Shown: one piece after another, positions 1 to 8,492 of the stretch | How the letters are laid out: every line of letters begins with the position of its first letter | Position numbering within the stretch: position 1 is the first letter of the stretch | NCBI RefSeq assembly: GCF_042432825.1 | Contig: NZ_JBHLWN010000090.1 | Coordinates: 1-64,000, forward strand | From: Gordoniibacillus chartarius | GTDB taxonomy: Bacteria > Bacillota > Bacilli > Paenibacillales > NBRC-103111 | Length of the DNA stretch: 64,000 bases | Reading direction: 5' to 3' | Notes under the pieces: model-generated | Told to the model about the DNA's origin: nothing | Seen by the model: only the letters and a program-made list of their open reading frames with translations | Databases searched by the model: none | Position numbers and translations under genes: made by a program

Positions 1-1349
1 CGGACGGCGGAGGCACGACGACGGGCGACGGCACGGACGGCGGAGGCACGACGACGGGCGATAGCACGGACGGCGGAGGCACGACGACGGGCGACAGCAC
101 GGACGGCGGAGGCACGACGACGGGCGACGGCTCGACTTCCAGTCAAAGCCCGGGCAGCGAGCCGGCTCCGGCGGCTCCAACACCTGAGAATGATTTTATC
201 GACTCCGCGAAGATGGATGAACTGATCTCCACTCAATTGAGCCATGACAGCAAAATCGTGGTGGAGGCCAAAACGACAGGGGATACCGCTCAAACGATCG
301 TCAATGCAGCCGCATTCGGTAAAATTTCGGCAGCAGCCAAGGATGCAGCACTTGTCATTCAATCCGGGCTGTCGACCGTCTCCGTCTCGGCAGACAGCAT
401 GAAGAAGCAGCTGGAGGAGCTGTCCATTGCCCCTGGGCAAGCGAAAATTGCTGTGATCGTTACAAAATCGGCAGCGGCCGTTGAAGCGATTGCGAAAAAC
501 GGCGTTCATCTGCTGACAACTCCTGTAACCGTTGAGGTTCAAGTGACGACGGAAGACGGCCGGAAGCTGTCCGTGCAGCCGGCATTGAAGAACAGCCTCG
601 TTCTGCCGGAGACTGCTGCGGGAATATCGACGAAGCATCTCGCGGGTGTCGTTATCGATCCTGTAACGAACGAAATGTTTCCGGTGCCGGTTACCTTTAC
701 GGACGAAGGCGGAAAACGCATGGCCAATCTGCCGAACCGGGGGAACCTTGCATATGCGGTCGTAGAGAACGACAAATCGTTTAAGGATGTACCGGCAAGT
801 CATTATGCTAAAGAGAGCATCGATGTACTGGCCTCCAAACTGATCGTTACCGGCGAGAGCAGCGACTTATTCGTGCCGGATCGGAATGTATCGCGTGCGG
901 AGTATGCTACGCTGCTGACACGCGCTCTTGGGATTGTTCCGCAAGCGGAAGCAGACTCGGCATTCCCGGATGTGGCGGCCGACAACGTGCATGCCAGAGC
1001 GATTGCTGCTGCAGCGATGGCAGGACTTATTAACGGATATACAGACGGTACCTTCCGGCCGAATGAAGAAATTACCCGGCAGGAAATGGTCCAAATGATA
1101 TTCAATGCGATGAGAGCAAACGGTTATGCGCAAGAGATCAAATCTGAAGAGAAGCCGCAATGGCTGGCCGCTTTCGGCGATCGCAGCCAAATTCCGGACT
1201 GGGCTAGCGATGCGGCGGCGGCAGCCGTTAAAGCGGGCATCATCCAAGGTGTTGCGGCAAATGAATTTGCACCGTCCTACCATGCGGACCGGGCACAAGG
1301 AGCGGCCGTCGTACTGCGCATGATGCAGACACTTCAGATCGTCGAGTAA
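1..1349 (+). CDS. S-layer-homology (SLH) surface protein, 5' end outside window
   Basis: The reading frame is open from base 3 to the TAA at 1347-1349, so the true start lies before the window and the ATG at 213 is internal. The visible part begins with four copies of an 11-residue Gly/Thr/Asp repeat (bases 3-134), then a Ser/Pro/Ala linker, then a region of about 180 residues with no recognised domain. Three SLH domains follow at about 780-930, 960-1110 and 1170-1325; the middle one has the classic NGYTDGTFRPNEEITRQE core. SLH triplets anchor exported proteins to pyruvylated secondary cell-wall polymer, so this is a cell-surface protein anchored by its C-terminus. The function of the missing N-terminus cannot be judged. 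A strong terminator follows. Confidence 0.9.
   Translation, partial: DGGGTTTGDGTDGGGTTTGDSTDGGGTTTGDSTDGGGTTTGDGSTSSQSPGSEPAPAAPTPENDFIDSAKMDELISTQLSHDSKIVVEAKTTGDTAQTIVNAAAFGKISAAAKDAALVIQSGLSTVSVSADSMKKQLEELSIAPGQAKIAVIVTKSAAAVEAIAKNGVHLLTTPVTVEVQVTTEDGRKLSVQPALKNSLVLPETAAGISTKHLAGVVIDPVTNEMFPVPVTFTDEGGKRMANLPNRGNLAYAVVENDKSFKDVPASHYAKESIDVLASKLIVTGESSDLFVPDRNVSRAEYATLLTRALGIVPQAEADSAFPDVAADNVHARAIAAAAMAGLINGYTDGTFRPNEEITRQEMVQMIFNAMRANGYAQEIKSEEKPQWLAAFGDRSQIPDWASDAAAAAVKAGIIQGVAANEFAPSYHADRAQGAAVVLRMMQTLQIVE
3..134 (+). repeat. 33-bp in-frame tandem repeat, 4 visible copies
   Basis: Four consecutive 33-bp units encode DGGGTTTGDGT, DGGGTTTGDST, DGGGTTTGDST and DGGGTTTGDGS. The array runs off the left edge, so the copy number is unknown. 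The units are nearly identical at DNA level, which suggests recent expansion or slippage. As a 33-bp unit it changes length without breaking the frame. Confidence 0.93.
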
Positions 1350-1363
1350 TCGGTTCGCCACCC

Positions 1364-1410
1364 AAACAAGCTGACGCTTGCCTGCCCGCAGGCGTCAGCT
1401 TGTTTGTTTT
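1364..1410 (+). terminator. Rho-independent terminator after the SLH gene
   Basis: A 14-bp perfect stem, AAACAAGCTGACGC (1364-1377) with GCGTCAGCTTGTTT (1392-1405), is followed by GTTTT. Confidence 0.9.
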
Positions 1411-1425
1411 GCAAGTGGATTCCGC

Positions 1426-1454
1426 TTGGATAAGCGAACCTGAAACGCTATAAT
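1426..1454 (+). promoter_or_regulatory. SigA-type promoter for the metallophosphoesterase
   Basis: TTGGAT (1426-1431), a 17-bp spacer and a perfect TATAAT (1449-1454). It lies between the preceding terminator and the start at 1493. Confidence 0.65.
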
Positions 1455-1492
1455 GAAGCTACTTCATTATCACTGTGAAAGAGGGGCCCGCC

Positions 1493-2563
1493 TTGAACCG
1501 ACGTATGTTTCTCCGACGACTATTAGCGCTTATCGCCTTTGTCGCCGCCGCTGGGGGCGGGCTGGACGCATGGCTTCTTCGCGGCCGGAGCGAGCCTGCC
1601 GTGAGGCCCGAGCCGATCGGCAGGCAGCCGGCGCCGCAGCCTGCCGGAGAGTCTGCGCCAAACCACACCGGACCTCTGCTCTCCATGTTCGTTCTCAGCG
1701 ATCTGCACATTACGCTTAACGACCCGCAAACGTCGCGAAAGCTCAAGCTGGCGATGGAAGATATGAAAGCGTTCGATCAGCCGATCGAGGCGCTCATTAT
1801 GACCGGTGATCTTACGGATACCGGGACGGAGCGGGATTATAGGGAACTGACGAAAATTATAAGCGGCTACAAGCTGCCTCCTTTCGGCGCTAACATGGGC
1901 AATCACGATTACTATACGGTTTGGATCAATAAGCACGACGGCTGGGACAAGGAGAGCTTTCCGAACGGGAAGACGGATGAGCTGTCGCGCCAGCAGTTCC
2001 TCAAATTTATGAATTATAAGAAGACGTATAACGAAATGAATGTGAACGGATATACGATTCTGCTGCTGTCCCAGGAGACATATGTGCAGGAGAAGCCGGA
2101 CGTCGGGGAAGGCGCCTGGTATTCCGACGAGCAGCTGAATTGGCTGAAATCCCGCCTGGCCGAAGTGACGAAGGACGGGAAGCCGGTGTTCATTATGACG
2201 CATCAGCCGCTCGCTCCGGCCGGCCAGAAGGGCGGGAGCCATCAGCTGATCCGCAGCACCGAGTTCCGCAGCATCGTGAAGCCGTACAGCAACGTGTTTG
2301 TGCTGTGCGGTCACCGCCATCAAGATTTCCGCAACGGAACGAATCATTACGTCCGCGAGACGTTTCATTATTTTCACAACTCGTCCGTCGGCCGGCCGTC
2401 CAACCGCAGCTTCCAGCAGGAGGCGAAGGACCGCTCGCAAGGCATGTACATTCAGGTGTACGCCGACAAGGTCGTGCTGCGCGGACGCGAATTCAGCGAG
2501 CGGACGTTTATCGATGAAGCGAACTGGTCGATACCGCTCGTCAAGCCGGCGAAGAAAGCGTAA
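1493..2563 (+). CDS. exported calcineurin-like metallophosphoesterase
   Basis: A 356-residue protein with the metallophosphoesterase signature blocks in order: SDLHI near residue 67, GDLTD near 105, GNHD near 135, THQP near 235 and GHRH near 270. These supply the ligands of a dinuclear metal site that hydrolyses phosphoesters. The N-terminus reads NRRMFLRRLLALIAFVAAA, a twin-arginine-like signal or signal anchor, so the enzyme probably acts outside the membrane. The TTG at 1493 is preferred because GAAAGAGGGG ends 6 nt before it; a GTG at 1475 lies upstream of that ribosome-binding site. It is a single gene with its own promoter. The substrate is unknown. Confidence 0.85.
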   Translation: MNRRMFLRRLLALIAFVAAAGGGLDAWLLRGRSEPAVRPEPIGRQPAPQPAGESAPNHTGPLLSMFVLSDLHITLNDPQTSRKLKLAMEDMKAFDQPIEALIMTGDLTDTGTERDYRELTKIISGYKLPPFGANMGNHDYYTVWINKHDGWDKESFPNGKTDELSRQQFLKFMNYKKTYNEMNVNGYTILLLSQETYVQEKPDVGEGAWYSDEQLNWLKSRLAEVTKDGKPVFIMTHQPLAPAGQKGGSHQLIRSTEFRSIVKPYSNVFVLCGHRHQDFRNGTNHYVRETFHYFHNSSVGRPSNRSFQQEAKDRSQGMYIQVYADKVVLRGREFSERTFIDEANWSIPLVKPAKKA

Positions 2564-2607
2564 ATGGCTTGCCGCTGCGGGCTTTATTTTGATACAATGA
2601 AGGTATT

Positions 2608-2632
2608 GCCCTTGGGATCAAGGGCTTTTGTT
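2608..2632 (+). terminator. terminator after the metallophosphoesterase gene
   Basis: GCCCTTG (2608-2614), a 4-nt loop and CAAGGGC (2619-2625), followed by TTTTGTT. Confidence 0.75.
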
Positions 2633-2751
2633 CCTGCATCGCAAAGTATGAGCTTCGTTCTATACTCTGGCTGATTCCGCTACGATGGCTTAAAGCTGGA
2701 GGCACGACGTTGAGCAACCGGCATTACGTTACACGGCCAGCTTAACGCCGC

Positions 2752-2787
2752 AAACGCGCCGTCCTTGAGGACGGCGCAAGCGTTTAT
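2752..2787 (+). terminator. GC-rich hairpin upstream of prfC
   Basis: CGCCGTCC-TTGA-GGACGGCG (2757-2776) is flanked by AAACG and CGTTT, which extend the stem, and then TTATTCTT. It could be a second terminator or a leader hairpin of prfC; the sequence does not decide between them. Confidence 0.5.
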
Positions 2788-2827
2788 TCTTGTGCGCATA
2801 GCTTACTAACCAAATGAGGTGCTACCA

Positions 2828-4396
2828 TTGTCTACGATAGAGCAAGAAGTCGCCAAACGACGCACGTTTGCGATTATTTCCCACCCTGACGCAGGGAAAA
2901 CGACGCTCACCGAGAAGCTGCTCCTGTTCGGAGGCGCGATCCGGCTCGCCGGTACGGTTAAAGCGCGGAAGGCCAGCAAGCACGCGACGTCCGACTGGAT
3001 GGAGATCGAGAAGCAGCGGGGTATCTCGGTTACTTCGTCGGTGATGCAGTTCGATTATAACGGCCATCGGGTCAACATTCTCGATACGCCGGGCCACCAA
3101 GACTTCTCCGAGGATACGTACCGGACGCTGACCGCCGCGGACAGCGCGGTGATGCTGATCGACGTTGCGAAGGGCGTCGAGGCGCAGACGAAGAAGCTGT
3201 TCCAGGTATGCCGGATGCGCGGCATTCCGATCTTCACCTTCATCAATAAGCTGGACCGCGAAGGCCAGAACCCGTTCGATTTGCTTGAGGAGCTGGAGCA
3301 GGTGCTCGGCATCCGCTCGTATCCGATGAATTGGCCGATCGGCATGGGCTCGTCGCTTTGCGGCGTATATGACCGGCAGAAGACGCAGCTGGAGCTGTTC
3401 CAGGGCGACGACCATAAGAATATTGAGGTGCGGAAGGTCGAGGACTATAACGATCCGATCGTGAAGGAAGTGGCCGGCGAATTCCTGTACGACCAGCTCG
3501 TGCAGGACTTGGAGCTGCTGGACGTTGCGGGCGATCCGTTCGACTTTGATAAAGTGATGCGCGGCGAGCTGACGCCGGTGTTCTTCGGCTCCGCCGTCAA
3601 CAATTTCGGAGTGCAGACGTTCCTCGAGAACTTCCTGCAGCTGGCGCCGGCGCCTACGCCGCGCAACTCGACGGCAGGCGTCGTCGAGCCGACGAAGCCG
3701 GGCTTCTCGGGCTACGTCTTCAAGATTCAAGCCAACATGAACCCGGCGCACCGCGACCGGCTTGCGTTCCTGCGCATCGTCTCGGGCAAGTTCGAGCGCG
3801 GCATGACCGTGCGCCACGTCCGTGAAGGCAAGAACATCAAGCTGTCGCAGCCGCAGCAGTTTCTCGCGCAGGACCGGGATATCGTCGAAGAAGCGTTCCC
3901 GGGCGACATTATCGGCTTGTTCGACCCTGGCATTTTCCGGATTGGGGACTCGCTTTCCGAGAAGGAGGAGCTGCGCTTCGACGAGCTGCCGACGTTCTCG
4001 CCGGAGCTGTTCTGCAAAGTGACGGTCAAGAACGCGCTGAAGCACAAGCAGTACCAGAAGGGTCTCGACCAGCTGACGGAAGAGGGCACGATTCAAATTT
4101 TCCGGACGATCGGGTTCGAGGATATTATTCTCGGCGTCGTCGGCCAGCTGCAGTTCGAGGTGTTCGAGTACCGGATGAAAAACGAATACGGCGTCGACAT
4201 CCAGCTGCAGAAGCTGAACTACCAGTTCGCGCGATGGATTGTCGACGAGAAGGTCGACCCGGGCAAGTTCCGTATCAACTCAACGCTTGTCAAAGACAAG
4301 AACGACAACTATGTGGCGCTGTTTGAAAGCGAATATGCGCTGCGCAGTGCGCAAGAAAAAAATCCGACGGCGCAGTTCCTGCCTACGGCTCCGTAA
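2828..4396 (+). CDS. prfC: peptide chain release factor 3
   Basis: A 522-residue translational GTPase of normal RF3 length. It has the P-loop SHPDAGKTT (residues 18-26), switch I RGISVTSS (about 64-71), DTPGH (86-90) and NKLD (140-143), followed by the RF3 beta-barrel and C-terminal domains. RF3 uses GTP to recycle RF1/RF2 from ribosomes after termination. The TTG at 2828 has GAGGTG 6 nt upstream and gives the usual MSTIEQEV start; a GTG at 2819 is embedded in that ribosome-binding site and is less likely. It is monocistronic, between hairpins. Confidence 0.95.
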   Translation: MSTIEQEVAKRRTFAIISHPDAGKTTLTEKLLLFGGAIRLAGTVKARKASKHATSDWMEIEKQRGISVTSSVMQFDYNGHRVNILDTPGHQDFSEDTYRTLTAADSAVMLIDVAKGVEAQTKKLFQVCRMRGIPIFTFINKLDREGQNPFDLLEELEQVLGIRSYPMNWPIGMGSSLCGVYDRQKTQLELFQGDDHKNIEVRKVEDYNDPIVKEVAGEFLYDQLVQDLELLDVAGDPFDFDKVMRGELTPVFFGSAVNNFGVQTFLENFLQLAPAPTPRNSTAGVVEPTKPGFSGYVFKIQANMNPAHRDRLAFLRIVSGKFERGMTVRHVREGKNIKLSQPQQFLAQDRDIVEEAFPGDIIGLFDPGIFRIGDSLSEKEELRFDELPTFSPELFCKVTVKNALKHKQYQKGLDQLTEEGTIQIFRTIGFEDIILGVVGQLQFEVFEYRMKNEYGVDIQLQKLNYQFARWIVDEKVDPGKFRINSTLVKDKNDNYVALFESEYALRSAQEKNPTAQFLPTAP

Positions 4397-4407
4397 TAAA
4401 GCGTAAG

Positions 4408-4452
4408 ACAGCCTTCTTTCCAAGCTACCGGCTTGGGGAGAAGGCTGTTTGC
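4408..4452 (+). terminator. terminator after prfC
   Basis: A long stem, ACAGCCTTCT (4408-4417) with AGAAGGCTGT, with an inner CCAAGC/GCTTGG stem, followed by TT. Confidence 0.85.
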
Positions 4453-4520
4453 GCTCATCGGGTATGCACCCATTTGCGGCAAAATGGACTTGCCGCCGGT
4501 AGCCGCTGCCGTACGGCGTA

Positions 4521-4529
4521 CATACAATA
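4521..4529 (+). promoter_or_regulatory. possible sporulation-type -10 box
   Basis: CATACAATA matches the -10 consensus of mother-cell sigma factors E and K. No convincing -35 is visible, so this is only suggestive. It sits 43 bp before the coat-type glycosyltransferase gene. Confidence 0.25.
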
Positions 4530-4571
4530 TCACGTTGAAGTTACGTCAGTGGACCAAGGTAGGGATTCACT

Positions 4572-5975
4572 ATGCATATCGCCATTGTGGCCCCGGAGGC
4601 GCTTCCGGTTCCGCCGCTGAAGGGCGGGTCCGTCGAAATATGCATTCACGCCATCGCGCGGCAACTAGCCAAGGAGCATAAGGTAACGGTCATAGGCCGC
4701 CGTCATCCCCGGCTTCCCGTGCTGGAGCGAGACGGCCCGGTTACGTACGTCAGGGTGAAGGCGAATTCGTCTGCGGTTTACTTAAAAGCGGTGATTTCCG
4801 AACTGAGGAAAGGCTCCTTCGATATGATCCAGGTCGACAATCGGCCCAAGTATGCTGCGGCGATCAAAAAAGCGCTGCCTCATCAAAAAATCGCCTTATT
4901 TCTTCATTCCTTAACGTTCGTGACGCCGCCGAGGCTGTCGCCGTCCGCCGCGGCAGCGCTGCTCGGCAAGCCGGATCTGATCATTGCCAACAGCACGTCG
5001 CTCTTTGGGGAGCTGAGCAGGAGGTACCCGGTCAGCCGCAAGAAGCTGCGCAAGGTATGGCTGGGTGTTGACGTGGAGCGGTTTCGCAAGCCGACGCCGG
5101 AGGAGCGGCGGAAGCTGCGCCGCGAATATCGGGTGAACGGGGCGTATACGGTGCTGTTCGTCGGGCGTGTGATTCCGCGTAAGGGCGTCCCCGTCCTGAT
5201 CAGGGCGGTCAAGCAGATGCGCAAGCAGGTGCCCGGGGCAAAGCTGATCGTAGCCGGAGGGGGCAAAGCGACGTATGTCGGGAAGCTCAAGCGGCTGGCG
5301 GCCCGGTTGGGCGTACCGGTGCGGTTCACCGGTCTGATCTCGCACCGGACGATTCACCGGCTTTATCGTGCCGCGGACTGCTTCGTCTGTCCGTCCCAGA
5401 AGCACGAAGCGTTCGGACTCGTGAATGTAGAAGCGATGGCGTCCGGATTGCCGGTGGTCGGCTCGAATATCGGCGGCATCGGAGAAATTGTCGTGAACGG
5501 CAAGAACGGCTACCTCGTGGACCGGTTCAGGGAGCCCGGCGAATTTGCCGATTGCCTCGTTCGATTGGCGAAGGAGCCGTCTCTTGCCAAACGCATGTCG
5601 GAGCAAGCGCGGAGCGATGCCGTGATGAAGTTCGGCTGGGGGGCTACGGCCCGGAAGCTGGGGATGATTTACGGCAGAGGCTCGATATCGCAGGCGCTGC
5701 TTCGGACGCGGGAAGTATCGGCGGCAGGCGAGGATCCCGCCTATGAAGCGAATGCCGGTGCTGAAGATGTGCTGGTTTGGGACGAAGCGTTGTCCGAGCC
5801 GGATGGGCAATCGGCGAAGCCCGGCGACGAGCAGGTTGCAACGGTAGCCGGTATATGGGATTCCGCTGTCATGCCGCCGCGGGCGCTTGACCCAAAGCGT
5901 GAAGATGAGGGCGGCGAACAAGAGGATGAGCTTCAGGAGGGACATCGTGAAAAAAAAGCGAACGATTCGGTATAG
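4572..5975 (+). CDS. family 4 glycosyltransferase, spore-coat (CotSA/YtcC) type
   Basis: A 467-residue GT-B glycosyltransferase. The N-terminal acceptor domain starts MHIAIVAPEALPVPPLKGGS. The C-terminal nucleotide-sugar domain has VGRVIPRKGVPVLIRA (about 197-212) and the EAFGLVNVEAMASGLPVV block (about 279-296) with the retaining GT4 E-x7-E pattern. The last 90 or so residues are an acidic, low-complexity tail. It overlaps the next gene (a YheC/D-type spore coat protein) by 29 bp, so the two are probably co-translated and used in spore-coat glycan work. That role is inferred from the neighbour and from similarity to CotSA-like proteins; donor and acceptor are unknown. Confidence 0.85.
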   Translation: MHIAIVAPEALPVPPLKGGSVEICIHAIARQLAKEHKVTVIGRRHPRLPVLERDGPVTYVRVKANSSAVYLKAVISELRKGSFDMIQVDNRPKYAAAIKKALPHQKIALFLHSLTFVTPPRLSPSAAAALLGKPDLIIANSTSLFGELSRRYPVSRKKLRKVWLGVDVERFRKPTPEERRKLRREYRVNGAYTVLFVGRVIPRKGVPVLIRAVKQMRKQVPGAKLIVAGGGKATYVGKLKRLAARLGVPVRFTGLISHRTIHRLYRAADCFVCPSQKHEAFGLVNVEAMASGLPVVGSNIGGIGEIVVNGKNGYLVDRFREPGEFADCLVRLAKEPSLAKRMSEQARSDAVMKFGWGATARKLGMIYGRGSISQALLRTREVSAAGEDPAYEANAGAEDVLVWDEALSEPDGQSAKPGDEQVATVAGIWDSAVMPPRALDPKREDEGGEQEDELQEGHREKKANDSV

Positions 5976-6789
5976 ACGTTATGTGCACAGCAAATGGACC
6001 AAAACTCGTGCGCTGCTGAACGATGCGGCAGTGAAAGGCTATGTGCCGGCAACGAAACCGCTCACAGCGGCTTCGCTTCGCGAAATGCTGCCGCTCCACC
6101 GCATGGTCTACGTAAAGCCGAACATTGGCGCATTCGGCAACGGCGTCATTCGGGTCGAATGGCGTCCTTATACGGAGAAGCCGTATCAATACCAATCCGG
6201 GCTAACCCTGCATCGCTTCGACTCGATGGAGGAGCTTAGCCGGTCGCTGCTGGCACATACGGCAGCCAAACGGCCGTACTTGATCCAGCAAGGGATTCAT
6301 CTGTTGACGTATCGGAAGCATCGCTTCGATATCCGGGTCATGGTCCAGAAGACGGAGAGCGGCAGCTGGCAGACGACTGGCATTATCGGCCGGGTGGCGG
6401 ATCCGCGCAAAGTCGTCACGAACGTGCACAACGGAGGTACGCTAAAGCCGGTTGAAACGCTGATGGCCCACTACTTGTCAGGCTCAAAGCTGAAACAGTT
6501 CATCCAGGAGCTGCGCACGCTGGGGGTCGGAGCCGGGCGGGCGCTGGAAAAGCAATTCCGCGGGATGAAGGAAATCGGCGTCGATGTGGCGGTAGACGAA
6601 AACTGCCGGCCTTGGATTCTCGAAGTGAATACGGCGCCGGATCCGTATATTTTCCGTAAACTGAAGGATAAAAGCGTATTCCGCAGAGTGTACCGTCTGT
6701 GGCAGCTGCATAAGCCTCCGGTGAAGCTGAAGCCGCTGTCGGCCCGGCACGGACTTGGCAGAGTACTGTCTCCAAAACGGCGTGCATAA
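5947..6789 (+). CDS. YheC/YheD-family endospore-coat-associated ATP-grasp protein
   Basis: A 280-residue ATP-grasp protein. KPNIGAFGNGVIRVEW (about 39-54) resembles the glycine-rich ATP lid, and DVAVDENCRPWILEVNTAPDP near residue 220 holds the metal-binding Asp/Glu/Asn. Family members are associated with the spore coat; the ligase substrate is not known. The GTG at 5947 is chosen because a perfect AGGAGG (5935-5940) sits 6 nt before it; the open frame back to 5887 lies inside the upstream gene. The N-terminus is very basic (MKKKRTIRYRRYVHSK). It is translationally coupled to the glycosyltransferase. Confidence 0.85.
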   Translation: MKKKRTIRYRRYVHSKWTKTRALLNDAAVKGYVPATKPLTAASLREMLPLHRMVYVKPNIGAFGNGVIRVEWRPYTEKPYQYQSGLTLHRFDSMEELSRSLLAHTAAKRPYLIQQGIHLLTYRKHRFDIRVMVQKTESGSWQTTGIIGRVADPRKVVTNVHNGGTLKPVETLMAHYLSGSKLKQFIQELRTLGVGAGRALEKQFRGMKEIGVDVAVDENCRPWILEVNTAPDPYIFRKLKDKSVFRRVYRLWQLHKPPVKLKPLSARHGLGRVLSPKRRA

Positions 6790-6799
6790 TGCCGTAAGA

Positions 6800-6858
6800 A
6801 ATAGCCTAATCCCGGTCTTTCGCTGCGTAGCGGCTGATAAGCGGATTGGGCTATTTTT
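6800..6858 (+). terminator. terminator after the coat gene pair
   Basis: AATAGCC-TAATCC pairs with GGATT-GGGCTATT around a long loop and is followed by TTTCA. Confidence 0.75.
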
Positions 6859-6898
6859 CATTCGATCTGAGGCATAGAGGCGGGGTGGAGGCTGCATG

Positions 6899-6931
6899 TA
6901 CTTTACTTAATAAACTTTATTTGATAAAGTA
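6899..6931 (+). promoter_or_regulatory. dyad operator upstream of the quinone reductase
   Basis: TACTTTA (6899-6905) is mirrored by TAAAGTA (6925-6931), and an inner perfect dyad ACTTTAT-TTG-ATAAAGT spans 6914-6930. The spacing and TACTT/AAGTA ends resemble operators of HxlR/MarR-type quinone and redox sensors such as YodB. No such regulator gene is adjacent. Confidence 0.45.
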
Positions 6932-6956
6932 TATGGCAAGGAGAGTGAATCAAATT

Positions 6957-7520
6957 ATGAACATACTTGTGATTGTCGCGCATCCGAGACTAGGCCAGTC
7001 TCGCGTGAACCGGACTTGGGCGGAACGCCTGAAGCAGGTCGACGGGGTTACGGTTCACGATGTATACGCCGCCTATCCGGAAGGAACGATTGACGCGCAG
7101 CGGGAGCGGGAACTGCTGCTCGCCCACGATCGAATCGTTGTGCAATATCCGTTCTACTGGTACAGCGCACCCGCTTTCTTCAAGCTGTGGATGGAGGACG
7201 TGCTTGAAGCGCAGTGGCTGATGGGAGGCAGAGGGAGGGGACTCGCCGGCAAGGAGCTGATCTTGGCGATCTCCGCCGGTTCGCAGAAGCAAGCTTACCA
7301 AGCCGGGGGATTCCAGCAGTATACGGTCAGCGAATTGACGAAGCCGATGCAGGCGATGGCCGGTCTGATCGGGATGACATTCCTGCCAAGCTTCGTATTC
7401 TACGGCGCGGCGCATGCCGATGACGAAGCGGTGCGGCAAAGCGCCGACGCTTACGCCGCCCACATCCTGGACCCGAATCTGGACCCGCGCCGGCGCCTGC
7501 TTCAGGCCATCAGTGAATAG
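6957..7520 (+). CDS. NAD(P)H:quinone oxidoreductase, flavodoxin-like fold (KefF/YwrO type)
   Basis: A 187-residue protein of the NAD(P)H dehydrogenase (quinone) family. MNILVIVAHPRLGQSRVN is the FMN-phosphate loop, VVQYPFYWYSAPAFFKLWMEDV is the family hallmark, and AISAGSQKQAYQAGG follows. The enzyme uses FMN to reduce quinones or electrophiles with two electrons from NAD(P)H in the cytosol. The ATG at 6957 gives the standard N-terminus; AAGGAG lies 13 nt upstream, a little far. A dyad in the promoter suggests control by a redox regulator. Its terminator has been split by an IS insertion. Confidence 0.9.
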   Translation: MNILVIVAHPRLGQSRVNRTWAERLKQVDGVTVHDVYAAYPEGTIDAQRERELLLAHDRIVVQYPFYWYSAPAFFKLWMEDVLEAQWLMGGRGRGLAGKELILAISAGSQKQAYQAGGFQQYTVSELTKPMQAMAGLIGMTFLPSFVFYGAAHADDEAVRQSADAYAAHILDPNLDPRRRLLQAISE

Positions 7521-7593
7521 TGAACAGAAAGAACCTTCACCTCCATGTTCTGAACTGTTACCCGGTTTGTGGACAGAGAAATAAGTCCTCTTG

Positions 7594-8433
7594 CTAAGCT
7601 GCTAAAAGGTGGCTCCTGTATTCATCAGGAGTCATCTTTTTTAAATCCCATTGATATCGGCAAGAGTTATAAAAGTGAATATAATCCTCTAGAAGGTCGC
7701 AAAGTTCTTCAAAAGTGAGCGTCGCAGTATCGTCTAACTCATCTTTCATATGACCAAAGAAGGATTCCATTGGGGCATTATCCCAACAGTTCCCTTTGCG
7801 GGACATCGATTGTTTAATGCCTGCAGCTTGGACCCGTTTCTGAAAGCTGGGGTGGGTGTAATGCATCCCTTGGTCAGAGTGCAGGATCGCCTCAGGATGA
7901 ATTCCGTTTAGACGATCAAACAGCTTGTCTAGCGTCCGTTCCACGATAGGCATCTCTAGAGATTTAGAAGTATGGTGAGCCAAGATCTGTTTGGTAGCTC
8001 CGTCCTTTACACAAGACAAATAGGCCGTTTGCCCGTTTCCATATGGGATGTAGGTGATATCGGTCAATAGGACCTTCTCCGGCTCCCCCTGGTCAAAATG
8101 ACGCTTCAGTAGGTTCGGGCAAGTCTTATGCTCCTGAGTAGCCTTAGCCAGCCTTCTATAAGGGTTTGCTTGACGAACCTTCGCCCTAAGCCCATACTTC
8201 TCCATAATCCTTCGAATCTTTTTGTGGTTCATAGTTACATGATCATTTTGCTCGAGATGCATCTTTATCACTAGAGCCCCGGCTTTACACTTGAGCTTAT
8301 TGAAATGATGCTTAATTAGGTCGAGATCCTTCTCATCTGAGAATTCCCTGTGCTGACGTTTCTCTTCTGCGTTCAGCCAGCGATAATATCCGCTTCTACT
8401 CACCCCAACAAGTCCGCAGAGATAGCTTGTCAT
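7594..8433 (-). CDS. IS3-family transposase OrfB (DDE integrase)
   Basis: The catalytic half of the IS3 transposase. The HTH_21-like segment GVSRSGYYRWL is near the N-terminus. The rve core has Asp in LLTDITYIP, Asp in ILHSDQGMHY and Glu in APMESFFGHMKDE, a complete DDE triad. The listed start is the first ATG, but the frame is open upstream to the slippage site at 8535-8541, giving ...YFELINQTIRLHQITG before that Met. OrfB is therefore expected mainly as the OrfAB fusion that carries out transposition. No frameshift or stop damages it. Confidence 0.93.
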   Translation of the reverse strand: MTSYLCGLVGVSRSGYYRWLNAEEKRQHREFSDEKDLDLIKHHFNKLKCKAGALVIKMHLEQNDHVTMNHKKIRRIMEKYGLRAKVRQANPYRRLAKATQEHKTCPNLLKRHFDQGEPEKVLLTDITYIPYGNGQTAYLSCVKDGATKQILAHHTSKSLEMPIVERTLDKLFDRLNGIHPEAILHSDQGMHYTHPSFQKRVQAAGIKQSMSRKGNCWDNAPMESFFGHMKDELDDTATLTFEELCDLLEDYIHFYNSCRYQWDLKKMTPDEYRSHLLAA

Positions 8434-8492
8434 GCCCGTTATCTGGTGTAGACGAATGGTTTGGTTAATTAGCTCAAAGTACGCGGAGGCGC

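Noticed and set aside
1475..1492. GTG at 1475 as start of the metallophosphoesterase
   Set aside because: It precedes the ribosome-binding site that serves the TTG at 1493.
2822..4096. Long minus-strand frames opposite prfC
   Set aside because: They are shadows caused by high GC codon usage; no domains and no ribosome-binding site.
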